A DNA stretch of 36,294 nucleotides from Alphaproteobacteria bacterium UBA7691 (GCA_002482765.1 DLGP01000092.1:29052-65345), one strand, 5' to 3'. Shown: positions 24,255 to 33,498, numbered from the stretch's first letter. Notes: generated by a model from the sequence alone, not told the origin. Program-made: numbers and translations.

Positions 24255-25013
24255 TCAGGCTGACCTGTTACGGAACAAAACCATTGCCTGAACCGACTCG
24301 CCGGAATTGCTCAACGGGTCGCGCGGCAGCCTGTCGCTATATTCCAGCAGATCAAAACGATCTGAAATCAATTGGCGCATTGTTATCGGGGAGATAAACA
24401 GGCTGCAATCCCGCAAGCGAAAGTCAGTGGCATTGGTAAGTGCCACGCCTTCTTCCTGATTTTTGCCATAATAGATCTGGGCAATCCCATTCTGGCGCAG
24501 AACACGCTTGATATGCGTAAGATAGTAATCAACTTCAGCCATGCCGTCGAAATGCTGAAAAACGATGAAGCTGTAGACAAAGTCCACAGAATTTTCCGGG
24601 ATTTTTGCGAAGTCGTTACGGTGATAAAGCTGATAATTGCTGACGCCCTGTCGCTCCAGAAAGCGCTCTGTCATCGCAAAATTGGAATGAATATCTATCC
24701 CAATCGCTCGCTCAAAGTCACGGGCAGCATGCATCAGCAGGCGACCGCCGCCAAAGCCGATTTCGAGCACCGTTCCCTTTGACAATGCCGAATATGCTTG
24801 AGAAGGCGCAAAGCGGTGCTGCCAATCTACGCGGCCGCGCTCCACTGTAGATTCGATTGCGTCGGTGCGATCAAACCAATCCAGGAATTCGACCATATCC
24901 CGATAGTCTTTCGGCGTTTCCTCCCAGCTGGCGCGAATATTCACCGGCTGACCGAAAACGCGCTGCATTAGACGGGATTTGAATATTCTTAGTTTTAGCT
25001 TATCGACTTTCAT
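24255..25013 (-). CDS. Class I SAM-dependent methyltransferase
   Basis: A 252-residue protein with well-preserved motif I VLEIGFGGGRLL (82-93), acidic residue D107 (IGIDIHSN), a motif around DFAKIPENSVDFVYSFIVFQHF and a post-motif HIKRVLRQNGIAQIYYG. The FQHF in place of the usual LEHV/LEHL is frequent in Methyltransf_11-type proteins. The N-terminal ~75 residues are basic and helical (KLKLRIFKSRLMQRVF) and may hold the acceptor or interact with the membrane. ATG 25013 overlaps the preceding methyltransferase stop by 4 bp (ATGA), so the two are translationally coupled. Acceptor unknown. Confidence 0.85.
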   Translation of the reverse strand: MKVDKLKLRIFKSRLMQRVFGQPVNIRASWEETPKDYRDMVEFLDWFDRTDAIESTVERGRVDWQHRFAPSQAYSALSKGTVLEIGFGGGRLLMHAARDFERAIGIDIHSNFAMTERFLERQGVSNYQLYHRNDFAKIPENSVDFVYSFIVFQHFDGMAEVDYYLTHIKRVLRQNGIAQIYYGKNQEEGVALTNATDFRLRDCSLFISPITMRQLISDRFDLLEYSDRLPRDPLSNSGESVQAMVLFRNRSA

Positions 25014-25813
25014 GCCGGGCTCCGCATCTCAGCACTTTCCTTGTTTGCGGCATGGCCGCGAGTACCGCGCAGATGCATCGTCTTCCAGAAACGATCAATG
25101 GAAATCCTCTCCACGGTCTGGAAATGCTGAAGCATAAGCAGAAACAGGTTTTTCTCATCCCCCCAATGTACGGCTTCGAAGGCACCCGGCGCGGTCATCG
25201 CAATATCGTAGATCGCTAGACCGTCTGTTTTCAGAATCCGAGCATGTTCCTTGAAGAAATCCGGCAGATTATAGGCATGATCCACGGCATTGCAGTAGAT
25301 CATGTCGATACTGCCAACAGCGGCATCCACCTTCATGAAATCACCGGGCACCACGTAAGGATTCTCGGGTCCCGGCTCAAGATCTGTACCCAACGCATTC
25401 GCATAGCCCATATCTCGCAACACCTCCACTTCAGTGCCGAACCTGGCGCCAAGGCAAAGAATCTTGGCATCACTCGGCAGATCAATGACGCGGAAGCGCT
25501 TCCAGAAATCTAGGCGCTGCCTCAGCAGAACTCTCAGACTGAAGCCACCATATGCCTTCATGATCTCGATGATCTTCTGTTTCTGGTGCTCGACATACTC
25601 CTCGTAGGAAGCATAGTCGCGATATCGGAAACCTAAGTCCCCGGCTTCAGCAGCCCAGCCGCCTTCGCCAAAATGCTTTTTCCTGACCGGGTGCTTGTCG
25701 CGCTCGTGATTGTAATTCGGATCGTAGAAGCGCTTCAGGCGACGATATCGGTTATTCGGCATCAGCAGCCGAACAGTGCGCAACAGAAACATGCAATCGC
25801 GAAATAAGTTCAT
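25010..25813 (-). CDS. Atypical SAM-methyltransferase-like protein (CLGAR-type motif I), paralogue A
   Basis: A 267-residue protein. The C-terminal half is a Rossmann fold with motif I CLGARFGTEVEVL (120-132), not GxGxG, then LGTDLEPGPENPYVVPGDF (142-160) and MIYCNAVDHAYNLPDF (171-186). The N-terminal ~110 residues are basic and Tyr-rich, with SYEEYVEHQKQK (69-80) shared with the protein encoded at 28674-29480. Both proteins are about 268 residues and match block by block, so they are ancient duplicates flanking the ABC transporter. Overlaps the ABC gene upstream and the next methyltransferase downstream by 4 bp each. The enzymatic role is inferred only. Confidence 0.8.
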   Translation of the reverse strand: MNLFRDCMFLLRTVRLLMPNNRYRRLKRFYDPNYNHERDKHPVRKKHFGEGGWAAEAGDLGFRYRDYASYEEYVEHQKQKIIEIMKAYGGFSLRVLLRQRLDFWKRFRVIDLPSDAKILCLGARFGTEVEVLRDMGYANALGTDLEPGPENPYVVPGDFMKVDAAVGSIDMIYCNAVDHAYNLPDFFKEHARILKTDGLAIYDIAMTAPGAFEAVHWGDEKNLFLLMLQHFQTVERISIDRFWKTMHLRGTRGHAANKESAEMRSPA

Positions 25814-27687
25814 GGCATTCTCGATAAGGGAGGTAGGTAGGGGGCCGCATTGTCAAACGAACGGAACTGCATATCGCATAAACGGCGATAGTATTCATTA
25901 TTCTGCAACAGATCAGCATGTTTTCCGATCGCCGCTATGCCACCGTCCTGCATCACGACAATACGGTCAGCATGAAGGATGGTTGCCAATCTATGTGCGA
26001 TGACAATGGCGGTGGAATTTGTCAGAACCTTGTCGATTGCTTCCTGTACCGCACGTTCAGATTCTGAATCGAGCGCGCTGGTTGCTTCGTCAAGCACCAG
26101 AATAGCCGGACTGGCATAGATTGCTCTGGCAATTGCAATGCGTTGCCGCTGGCCACCGGAGAGCTTCAGGCCACGATCTCCTGTTATCGTTTCATACCGT
26201 TCGGGCAGTCGGTCGATGAACTCCGCCGCATTGGCAATCGAAACCGAGTGGATCAAATCCTGCTCCCGGCCAGTTTCGCGACCGAAGACAATGTTGTTGC
26301 GAATAGTATCATTGAAAAGCAGATTGTCCTGCGAGACAACGCCAAACAAACGGCGATATTCCGATTGACGGTACTCGCGAATATCCACGCCGTCCAAAGT
26401 GATGCGGCCTTGATCCGGATCATAAAGCCTAAGCAGCAGATCTACCAAGGTTGATTTGCCAGCACCACTGGCCCCAACTACGGCCAGCAATTCACCTTTG
26501 CGCAACTCCAGATTGATGCCCTTAAATACGGATCGCTCCGGCGCATAGCCAAAAGCCACATTCTCGAAGCGAATACTGGTTTGCATGCCGGATGGAATAG
26601 TCTTGCCACCATCAGCAAGTTGTGGCCGACGCTCAAGCAGTTCCAGTACACGCCCGGCCGAACCCAGACCTATTTTCATCCGGGTCATAGCCTGGGCGAA
26701 ACCGGAAACAGGGACAATAGTGAGGCGCACTACGACCATGAACAGGACAAAACCCTGAAATGTCATTTCACCGGCTTGCAAAGCTTGATAGGCCAGCAGC
26801 AGCAATGATGCGATGGCCAGCACATCGGTAGCCTTGCGCAACGGCGTTTCGCTGTGCTTAATAAAAAGATAGTTTGCCGTACTGCGACGCACCGTCTCGG
26901 CCAATTTACTGAAGCGGCGATGCTCGTGTGCTTCTGCCCCCAGAGACTTGATAACGCGCATGCCCATGATCGCTTCCTGCAACGCACTGACTACGGTTGC
27001 CAGTGTTTCGAAACGGCTGCTGACGCTGTCCTTTAGGCGCTGACCAAGGAACTTGTTGATCAATAGATGCACAAAACTTACGGCAATTGTTGCAATTGCA
27101 AGGCTGGGCGATGTTTTTAGCAATAGCCAGCCATAAATCAGCACCTGCAATGCGGCCTGTAAGCCCTGACGTATTGCAACATCAATCGAATTCATGGTCT
27201 CAACGGCATCAACGAGAAGCCTGTTGGCCAAATCACCAGTACGGCTGTTAACAAAAAAGCCCATCTCCTGCTCAACAAGCCGTTTATTGAGTGCCACCTG
27301 TAAATCGCGGTTGGCAAGCCATGTCAGATGGCCGGATAGCGTCAGTGCAAGATACTCGACTCCCCCCGCAGCAATACCCGCAACAGAGAATAGAACCACT
27401 GAGACCAAAACCAGATACCAGCCGGCGCTCACTGACGTTTGCTCGCCAGGGAGCAGCGTGAGAATCGTTGCGCCAAGATTATTCAGATTGACTTCATTCC
27501 AACCGGCCGCAGGCTTCATTTCAGTCAGCAAACCGATATCCATTGTCGGTGCCAGCAATAATGGATAGGCGCTGTTCAACGTGGCCGAAATCATTGATAA
27601 AAAAATGACCAAGACAATGCTCTTCCAATAAGGCAACAAGAAGCGCCCCACTAGAATTCGCAATTCCCCCCAATCCGAACGCCTCAT
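25810..27687 (-). CDS. ABC exporter, fused permease and ATPase (MsbA/PglK type)
   Basis: A 625-residue half-transporter that works as a homodimer in the inner membrane. The membrane domain (about 15-335) has six hydrophobic segments. The ATPase domain has Walker A GASGAGKST (405-413), a Q-loop at VSQDNLLF (451-458), signature LSGGQ (509-513), Walker B ILVLDE (529-534) and H-loop H565. This is the lipid/oligosaccharide-exporter branch, as MsbA or the lipid-linked-oligosaccharide flippase PglK. Inside the run of methyltransferases and with no Wzx-like protein in the window, it is a good candidate to flip the methylated lipid-linked glycan. Start ATG 27687 has only a weak ribosome binding site. 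Overlaps the downstream gene by 4 bp. Confidence 0.93.
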   Translation of the reverse strand: MRRSDWGELRILVGRFLLPYWKSIVLVIFLSMISATLNSAYPLLLAPTMDIGLLTEMKPAAGWNEVNLNNLGATILTLLPGEQTSVSAGWYLVLVSVVLFSVAGIAAGGVEYLALTLSGHLTWLANRDLQVALNKRLVEQEMGFFVNSRTGDLANRLLVDAVETMNSIDVAIRQGLQAALQVLIYGWLLLKTSPSLAIATIAVSFVHLLINKFLGQRLKDSVSSRFETLATVVSALQEAIMGMRVIKSLGAEAHEHRRFSKLAETVRRSTANYLFIKHSETPLRKATDVLAIASLLLLAYQALQAGEMTFQGFVLFMVVVRLTIVPVSGFAQAMTRMKIGLGSAGRVLELLERRPQLADGGKTIPSGMQTSIRFENVAFGYAPERSVFKGINLELRKGELLAVVGASGAGKSTLVDLLLRLYDPDQGRITLDGVDIREYRQSEYRRLFGVVSQDNLLFNDTIRNNIVFGRETGREQDLIHSVSIANAAEFIDRLPERYETITGDRGLKLSGGQRQRIAIARAIYASPAILVLDEATSALDSESERAVQEAIDKVLTNSTAIVIAHRLATILHADRIVVMQDGGIAAIGKHADLLQNNEYYRRLCDMQFRSFDNAAPYLPPLSRMP

Positions 27688-27726
27688 GCTTTCACCACAG
27701 AATATGCCAGTCCGATCAACATCGTT

Positions 27727-28677
27727 TCAGCGCCGCCGTCCGATACAGAGGCCCAGGCTGCCCGCATTCACTTTGAAGTCGCCTTCGATAATCTCCAGCC
27801 TGTCGGCAAGCAAAGCCAGTGTTTCACGCCGCAGCGCCAATCCAGCCGGCGTATCAAGACCTGACGCTTCAGATTCAATATAGTCGAAAAAGAGCAAACC
27901 ACCGGCTTTAAGCCGGCCTAGCAGATATTCTGCAATCAGCAGTGGGTTGTGCAGATGTTCAAAAACTTCCTGAATAAAGATGATGTCATAGAGATCCTTT
28001 TTGCCCCGGAGTGGATCATCCATATTGGCAGCATCAATCACAACATGCTCTGCCTCGGTATCGCGAGCAGTGGCGTGACGCAAATAATGAAAAGGAAAAT
28101 TCGGAATGTCGGCCAACGTCCAGTGCATAGGCACATGATTCAGAAAGCGCCGCCAAGTCATATACATTGGCGCCAAGGCACAGCCATATTCCAGTGCTCG
28201 CATACCTGGCTTTAAATAGCGCCATAGCCGACGATTGCGTATTGGATGCAGTGCCTGTCGATATAAAAGCAGGAACGTGTAGCTTATATTTTCCGGTGTT
28301 TGCCAATTTTTCAGATGTGTTTGCTTGTCGCCCCAAGTCACATCGGCGACCTCTTGGCTAAGCATACGATAGTGAAAACGCAGGCTGTGGAAGTCCATCG
28401 TGGTGAGAGGTCTCCCTCCCAGGAAATTTCCCCAGTAATCCATAAACGGCTCAATCCAGCGCCGATCAGCCGCATTATTTACTAGCGTTTCATGCAAACG
28501 CAGTGCGCGCAGGGCAACAAAAAAGGCTAGGTCAAAATTGTTGCTCACCCAGCTCCGCCTTGTAGAACGCCGCTGCACGCTTGCTAACAAACCATCCTGC
28601 AATGCGTAGGCAGCGGGTAGATCAATACGCATCTTGTCAAAACGATTGCCGCCAGAGATATGAATAGAATCATTCAT
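27727..28677 (-). CDS. Class I SAM-dependent methyltransferase with long N-terminal region
   Basis: A 316-residue protein in two parts. Residues about 1-155 are helical and aromatic-rich, with no motif I recognise, and contain several Trp/Tyr/His (for example FHSLRFHYRMLSQE). Residues 155-316 are the SAM domain: variant motif I ALEYGCALAP (161-170), acidic D190 (LADIPN), DIIFIQEVFEHLHNP (231-245) and LKAGGLLFFDYIE. The N-terminal part may recognise the acceptor. ATG 28677 overlaps the preceding methyltransferase by 4 bp and the ABC exporter follows after 39 bp. Acceptor unknown. Confidence 0.82.
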   Translation of the reverse strand: MNDSIHISGGNRFDKMRIDLPAAYALQDGLLASVQRRSTRRSWVSNNFDLAFFVALRALRLHETLVNNAADRRWIEPFMDYWGNFLGGRPLTTMDFHSLRFHYRMLSQEVADVTWGDKQTHLKNWQTPENISYTFLLLYRQALHPIRNRRLWRYLKPGMRALEYGCALAPMYMTWRRFLNHVPMHWTLADIPNFPFHYLRHATARDTEAEHVVIDAANMDDPLRGKKDLYDIIFIQEVFEHLHNPLLIAEYLLGRLKAGGLLFFDYIESEASGLDTPAGLALRRETLALLADRLEIIEGDFKVNAGSLGLCIGRRR

Positions 28678-29480
28678 TCTTCAGTTCCCTCTAGCCGATC
28701 ATTACGTTTACGCATCACGCATTGATGGTGAGGAAAATCATGCTCGGGTTTGGACGGGCTGACCCGCAATAAATCAAAACCGCCAGCAACTGCAATATGC
28801 TCGGCAAAGCCTTTTGCGGTAGGCCAGTGGAGGGCCTCAAACTCACCGGCCAGCGCGCCCTCTTCATAACCATCCATTAGATCAACAACAAACAGCCCGC
28901 CTGGTTTGAGCACTCGGAAAACCTCTGATGCTATGCGCTTGATATCAAAAGCGTGATCCAGGCTATTGCTGAAGACGCAGTCAAGAGACGCATCGGCAAA
29001 CTGGAGCGCATGAAAATCACCCGTAACAACAAATCGATTTGACTCGCCGGGATTCAGATCGATGCCAATCGCAAAATGACCCAGTTGAATCAATGCCTGC
29101 ACCTCATGGCCCATTCTTGCAGCTAGGCAAAGGACCGAGCTTTTAGGCATTAACTCGACAAGATACTCAAAGCGCTCTTTGAAACCACTAATATGATTCT
29201 CACCTTTCTCGACCAATCTTTTATGTACTAACCCAAGCTTGGTTTTCTGGTGCTCAAGGTAGCTATCATAGGATTCATAGCGCCGCGTCGAAACTTCATC
29301 CTGATGGCTCCAGCCCCCCCCCGAAAAGGCGGCTTTTCGATCTGCAATAATCTGCTCCAGGCTTTTTTCCCGTGCCACCTTGGAAAATTGGCGCCAACCT
29401 TCCGGGGTGAAAATAAGACCCATCTTTGACGGAGATTTTGCAATTGCGATCATTGCCCGACGAACCGCATCAATCAACAT
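28674..29480 (-). CDS. Atypical SAM-methyltransferase-like protein (CLAAR-type motif I), paralogue B
   Basis: A 268-residue protein paralogous to that encoded at 25010-25813. Shared blocks are SYDSYLEHQKTKL (70-82), the variant motif I CLAARMGHEVQALIQLGH (118-135), IGIDLNPGESNRFVVTGDF (137-155) and CVFSNSLDHAFDI (168-180), followed by VFRVLKPGGLFVVDLMDG. The region upstream of the SAM fold is basic and helical, and differs from the paralogue. ATG 29480 has GGGGGT upstream. It overlaps the next methyltransferase by 4 bp. Whether the catalytic function is retained is unknown, although its post-motif VLKPGGL is more canonical than that of the paralogue. Confidence 0.82.
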   Translation of the reverse strand: MLIDAVRRAMIAIAKSPSKMGLIFTPEGWRQFSKVAREKSLEQIIADRKAAFSGGGWSHQDEVSTRRYESYDSYLEHQKTKLGLVHKRLVEKGENHISGFKERFEYLVELMPKSSVLCLAARMGHEVQALIQLGHFAIGIDLNPGESNRFVVTGDFHALQFADASLDCVFSNSLDHAFDIKRIASEVFRVLKPGGLFVVDLMDGYEEGALAGEFEALHWPTAKGFAEHIAVAGGFDLLRVSPSKPEHDFPHHQCVMRKRNDRLEGTEE

Positions 29481-29514
29481 TTCGACCCCCAGCTATCCAT
29501 GCCAGCATTTTTGA

Positions 29515-30390
29515 TTATTTTGCAGGATGGCGACGAATCTGCGCCACAAGGCTATCGGACAGGTCTGCCGCAGCCAGTCCCTTGGTATACTCTTCAAATA
29601 CGGCCGGATTTTCTAGAAAATTCCAAATTTTATGGCCACCCGGCTTGCCGTGACGCAACCAGTAAAGATGGTTCGCCAAACCGAAACGGTTATGGCCTGA
29701 AATGGTCAGTACCTCTGCGCCAGCGCACTTGATAGCTTCTGAAAGGCTGTGGCGTGAGAAGTAATGCAGATGGTCACGGAAAAAGTGGAATTCACGGTAT
29801 TTCTGCACATCAAAAAGCGTCAGCAAGGCATCGTTGATGTTCGGCACTTCGATGTAAAGCAGACCGCCGGGCGTCAGCCGTTCAACACAGGTCTTGATAA
29901 CCGCCACCGGATCCGGAAGGTGCTCAAGGACATGGAACATCAATATGACATCATAGCTGCGATCCAGTTCACCAAGATCGGCATGAGTCTTGTGGCCACG
30001 CGCCATCAACCTCTCGCGAAAACTATGTGTCGGTTCCAACCCATCGATTGACGAGGCAAGACCGGCAATCTTCTCCAGCAAGGCTCCCGCTCCACAACCA
30101 TAATCCAGCACTGTCTTGTTAAGCACCAATGGCCCCACGCGCTTGGCGCGCTCCTGATTTTCATGTTCGTAATGCCGCAAGCGGGCGTCAATGCCTTCAA
30201 GGAACGGTTTGCTAAGCAGAAACTGGTCATTGGTGAAATATTCACTGCCGACATGATCGAAGCTGTCGAGGAATACGTGGCCACAATTTCCGCATTGCAG
30301 AACGCTGATATCTGCGGTGTCGCGCAGTTTTTCCGGACGTTGCGCCAGATGGGCAGACCGACAGACCGGGCAGTTGTTGAGTATTGGCAT
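29515..30390 (-). CDS. SAM-dependent methyltransferase with N-terminal zinc ribbon
   Basis: A 291-residue protein. The N-terminus has two CxxC pairs (C7-x2-C10 and C33-x2-C36), giving a zinc ribbon as in the sugar C-methyltransferase-like Methyltransf_23 group. The SAM domain has motif I VLDYGCGAGALL (94-105), acidic E119, and the motif DVILMFHVLEHLPDP (147-161) followed by LTPGGLLYIEVPN. ATG 30390 has AGGAAC upstream. A zinc ribbon before the SAM domain is common in NDP-sugar C-methyltransferases, so the acceptor may be a nucleotide-activated sugar, but this is inference. 34- and 35-bp gaps flank it. Confidence 0.86.
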   Translation of the reverse strand: MPILNNCPVCRSAHLAQRPEKLRDTADISVLQCGNCGHVFLDSFDHVGSEYFTNDQFLLSKPFLEGIDARLRHYEHENQERAKRVGPLVLNKTVLDYGCGAGALLEKIAGLASSIDGLEPTHSFRERLMARGHKTHADLGELDRSYDVILMFHVLEHLPDPVAVIKTCVERLTPGGLLYIEVPNINDALLTLFDVQKYREFHFFRDHLHYFSRHSLSEAIKCAGAEVLTISGHNRFGLANHLYWLRHGKPGGHKIWNFLENPAVFEEYTKGLAAADLSDSLVAQIRRHPAK

Positions 30391-30425
30391 ATCTGTTCCT
30401 GATAGCGTGGCGTTGCGGAAGGAGA

Positions 30426-32387
30426 CTATGGCTTGAGCATTGCCGCGCTCGCCGTTTCCGGCTGCGGCATTAGGGCCTCAATATATGAGCCGAGTAGCTT
30501 CACCGGGTCAGCATTCAGCGGCCCGATATAGTATTCGGCATGTGCTATTCCCTTTTTTATCTGGCTGGCTCGGGCAAGGGGAGAGAAAAGCAAGTCCCGT
30601 GCTATGGCTACTTCATCTTCTGTTTCACCAATGCAACGGATGCCTCCGCCGGCAATGTAGTGATTGCCGCGTGTTTCGTACAATTCGAGCACCTTGGTTT
30701 GCACCAGACAGATTACCGGCACATGCGCCAGCAATGCCTGGACGACCGAACTGGAAACCGTTGTGCTGACCAAGTCAGCGGCACAGCACAATTCGTGCAG
30801 AACAGCGTCCTTGACAATATCGCCCTCAACACCCCATTCCGTCATCCATCGCTGCAATTGACGCAAATCCTGCCGCGGATGGGGTTTAACCACCAACCGA
30901 ACATTGCCAAGTTGATGCACTGCATGGCTAGTCCGCTTGAAAACCTGGCGCAGCGTATCGGTCGAGCGGCCGAGTTTCGGATAACTGGCGAGTAGCAGAA
31001 CTAACTTCTGATCCTCGGCCAAATTCAACAGGGCACGCTGTTTATCACGAAACACCTGCCTTTGCGCCGCATTGCCAAGAGGTGATTTTAAGGTATCGCC
31101 GACAATCCTGAGATGTTTGCCATATTGCGGCGCGAAGACTTCGGCAAGCTGCTGGCCAGCCACTGCAACATGATGCTGTGAGCGGCGGATCATGCCATCC
31201 GAACGCCAAGTTGGGCTTAATGTATAATAGGCAAGAGTGGCGGCATTTCGTCGATTTGCAACCAAAGTGATGGCTCTGTTCAACTCAAAATCTTCGAAAT
31301 TGAGCACGCAACCGGGGCGCAGAGCATCATCAATTGCGTTTGCCGCCATGGCTGCGCCGGCAGCATCCGGCAATGCGGCGCAAAAAGCCGCCTTGAGGTA
31401 GGGCCGCACGATATCAAGCAGGGGAATTCCCATTACCGCCAAGTCACCAAGCAGACGATCACCATGCTGACAGAGCCATTGCCATGACTTCTTGCCGACT
31501 GCGCTCACTTCCCTCTGGCTTTCCTGCCATTGTTTGATATCGAGCCAATCCGTGATGTGACTAACTTCGCATCCTGCCATGCGCAATTCGGTTTCCAAAC
31601 GAACATCGCGCAAGGCACATACCACATGGATGGGAATCCCCAGATCGCCACGCAGATGCGGAACCGCCTGCAACAGGCGTATGATAGTCCGGTCGTAATA
31701 AGCAATCGCAAGCAATGTATCTTTCCGCGCCACAGAGCCGGCATCAAGCGAGCCTGGCTGCTTTACGGCTGGTCGTTCTGCCCCAAAGCCGTAGGCTGCA
31801 GATAATGCGTTATACATGCGCAATTGGCCGCGCGTAATACGTTTTTCCCCCAGGCGAGCCATCAATTGCTCGAACGGTCCTAATGCGCCAGCCTTGAAAT
31901 ACCGGATATGGCGCGGGCCATCCATGCTCCAAAGCTCGGCCTCCCATTTTTCCGGCCGATATTCCCGGTCAATCCTGGCCAGCGCAATTACCTTGGCGTA
32001 TTCGTGAGTTGCCAAATGCAACCAGCGCAGTTCGGCAATTTCCAGAAGCGAGGAACCGGCAAAGCTGGCTGCCGCTGGCGATGCATAGAGACGTTCACAG
32101 AAATCAGCAATCAAACGATGGTCGAGGCCTTCAAGCGCCGCCACCACTCGATCATCAGCAGTAATCCAGCAATCGGTTTCTGGCAGTATGGCCGGCAGGC
32201 AGTTCCTGAGATTCTCGCTGCCGATGAACTTGACATGGCGCGCGCCGGACGCCGCATCATTCAGTTGCTTTGACAGGCGACCAAGCCACAATGCCCCGAT
32301 TTCGGCTTTGATTCTTGCTTTGAAACTGCTGCCGGCGCCCGTAAACAAGGCGTCGTCCCCGGTCAGGTATCGTAGGCGATCATTCAT
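30426..32387 (-). CDS. GT-B-fold-like protein of unknown family
   Basis: A 653-residue soluble protein, unlike a standard GT4. Residues 1-210 are helical without recognised motifs. Residues about 220-420 look like a first Rossmann domain (TLLAIAYYDRTIIR, IPIHVVCALRD). Residues about 425-620 look like a second one, with KLVLLLASYPKLGRS, VRLVVKPHPRQD (496-507) and ADLVSTTVSSSVVQALLAHVPVICL (537-561). KPHP plus S/T-rich loop then a hydrophobic strand is the layout of CDP-glycerol glycerophosphotransferase, sialyl- and capsule-type transferases, so I call it GT-B-like. Overlaps the upstream GT4 by 4 bp (ATGA). A large dedicated transferase of this locus is the best guess. Confidence 0.7.
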   Translation of the reverse strand: MNDRLRYLTGDDALFTGAGSSFKARIKAEIGALWLGRLSKQLNDAASGARHVKFIGSENLRNCLPAILPETDCWITADDRVVAALEGLDHRLIADFCERLYASPAAASFAGSSLLEIAELRWLHLATHEYAKVIALARIDREYRPEKWEAELWSMDGPRHIRYFKAGALGPFEQLMARLGEKRITRGQLRMYNALSAAYGFGAERPAVKQPGSLDAGSVARKDTLLAIAYYDRTIIRLLQAVPHLRGDLGIPIHVVCALRDVRLETELRMAGCEVSHITDWLDIKQWQESQREVSAVGKKSWQWLCQHGDRLLGDLAVMGIPLLDIVRPYLKAAFCAALPDAAGAAMAANAIDDALRPGCVLNFEDFELNRAITLVANRRNAATLAYYTLSPTWRSDGMIRRSQHHVAVAGQQLAEVFAPQYGKHLRIVGDTLKSPLGNAAQRQVFRDKQRALLNLAEDQKLVLLLASYPKLGRSTDTLRQVFKRTSHAVHQLGNVRLVVKPHPRQDLRQLQRWMTEWGVEGDIVKDAVLHELCCAADLVSTTVSSSVVQALLAHVPVICLVQTKVLELYETRGNHYIAGGGIRCIGETEDEVAIARDLLFSPLARASQIKKGIAHAEYYIGPLNADPVKLLGSYIEALMPQPETASAAMLKP

Positions 32388-33496
32388 GGCGCAGCCCGAC
32401 GACCAGCATTCAGTAATTCAACAAAAAGCTGACGATGGCATTCCAGATAATTCTGCCATGAATACTGGGCCGCGCGCTGTTTCGCCACAGCAGACAACTC
32501 CTCGCGGCACATCAGCCCCTGTTCGATCGCCGAGGCAAGCTGCTCCGGATCTACGCTGGCCTGATATTCCCATGTGTCCGGTACCTCCAGGGCAATACCG
32601 GCATTGGCGATCAATTCCGGCGTTCCGCCCGAATTGGAAAAAACATGTGGCAGGCCGCAGGCCATGCGTTCAATTACTGCATTCGGACAGGGGTCCTTGT
32701 ATTTCAGATGCAGAGCCAGATCAGCCCGCATCAGATGCAATGGCAGATCGGACGGGCGATACTCACCAAGCCATTCCCCGCCTCCCTCATCCAGCAATGC
32801 ACGGATTTCCTTCTCAACAGACTGGAACCAGGCCTGTTGCCGCGTCGCTGCTGGAATCCTGCCTGCAATGATAAGGCGGGGTGCCCGCCCTGCCGGATGA
32901 CGCCGACGCAACAATTTGAACGCCTGAAGCGCGGGTCGCAGAATATGTTCACTATCCGGCGTGAAAACAGCGGATAGCCAGCATGTCCTGCCATCGCTTT
33001 GGCGCGGCCCGTGCATCACTGGCGATGGCACGGCATTGTGCAGGATCGTATAACGAGGAGCGACATAACCGGTAAGCGCACGCCCTGCCTCAAGACAGAA
33101 ACGCGACTGGTAGATGACATGATCTGCAGCCTGCTGTGCCGCCACCAGCCTGTCATTCGACTGACGCCAATCTCCATCATACCAGCCCGGATAATACCAG
33201 CCGTTCTGATTGAAAACCATAGGCACAGTATTGCGCCGGCGGAATGCTATAGCGCCCGCCAGCTCTTCCCCATTCCAGGCCGATTGCGCGTATATGATAT
33301 CGGGCCACAGCAATGCATTGCCGAAGGCAGAGATCATCCGCCGCGTTCGCACTGCCGGGCCGCCAACCGCATTGCGCACGATGCCCCAGAAAGGCCGCGG
33401 CTTGCCAACCGGCCTGCGGTGGCCATGGGGCAGCAGCGCGCCAAGTCCGGGGGTGAATAGCAGCATCTTCAGACGCCGCTTGATGGCCTGCTGCAT
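32384..33496 (-). CDS. Glycosyltransferase family 4
   Basis: A 370-residue GT-B protein. The donor-side motif is DPCPNAVIERMACGLP (268-283), with Asp in the first position of the usual E-x7-E, followed by SNSGGTPELI. The same DPC-x-NA-x-IE block occurs in the second unit of the tandem GT at 19979-22015. The N-terminal domain contains PDIIYAQSAWNGEEL and FNQNGWYYPGWYDGD. The ATG at 33496 (MQQAIKRR) was chosen because it follows the preceding gene's stop by two bases; the frame opens upstream to 33577. The stop overlaps the next gene by 4 bp. Donor and acceptor sugars unknown. Confidence 0.87.
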   Translation of the reverse strand: MQQAIKRRLKMLLFTPGLGALLPHGHRRPVGKPRPFWGIVRNAVGGPAVRTRRMISAFGNALLWPDIIYAQSAWNGEELAGAIAFRRRNTVPMVFNQNGWYYPGWYDGDWRQSNDRLVAAQQAADHVIYQSRFCLEAGRALTGYVAPRYTILHNAVPSPVMHGPRQSDGRTCWLSAVFTPDSEHILRPALQAFKLLRRRHPAGRAPRLIIAGRIPAATRQQAWFQSVEKEIRALLDEGGGEWLGEYRPSDLPLHLMRADLALHLKYKDPCPNAVIERMACGLPHVFSNSGGTPELIANAGIALEVPDTWEYQASVDPEQLASAIEQGLMCREELSAVAKQRAAQYSWQNYLECHRQLFVELLNAGRRAAP

Positions 33497-33498
33497 GT

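Noticed and set aside
22020..29480. Simple tandem duplication as the origin of the methyltransferase array
   Set aside because: Apart from the 25010/28674 pair the proteins differ in length, motif I and N-terminal region, so recent duplication does not explain the array.
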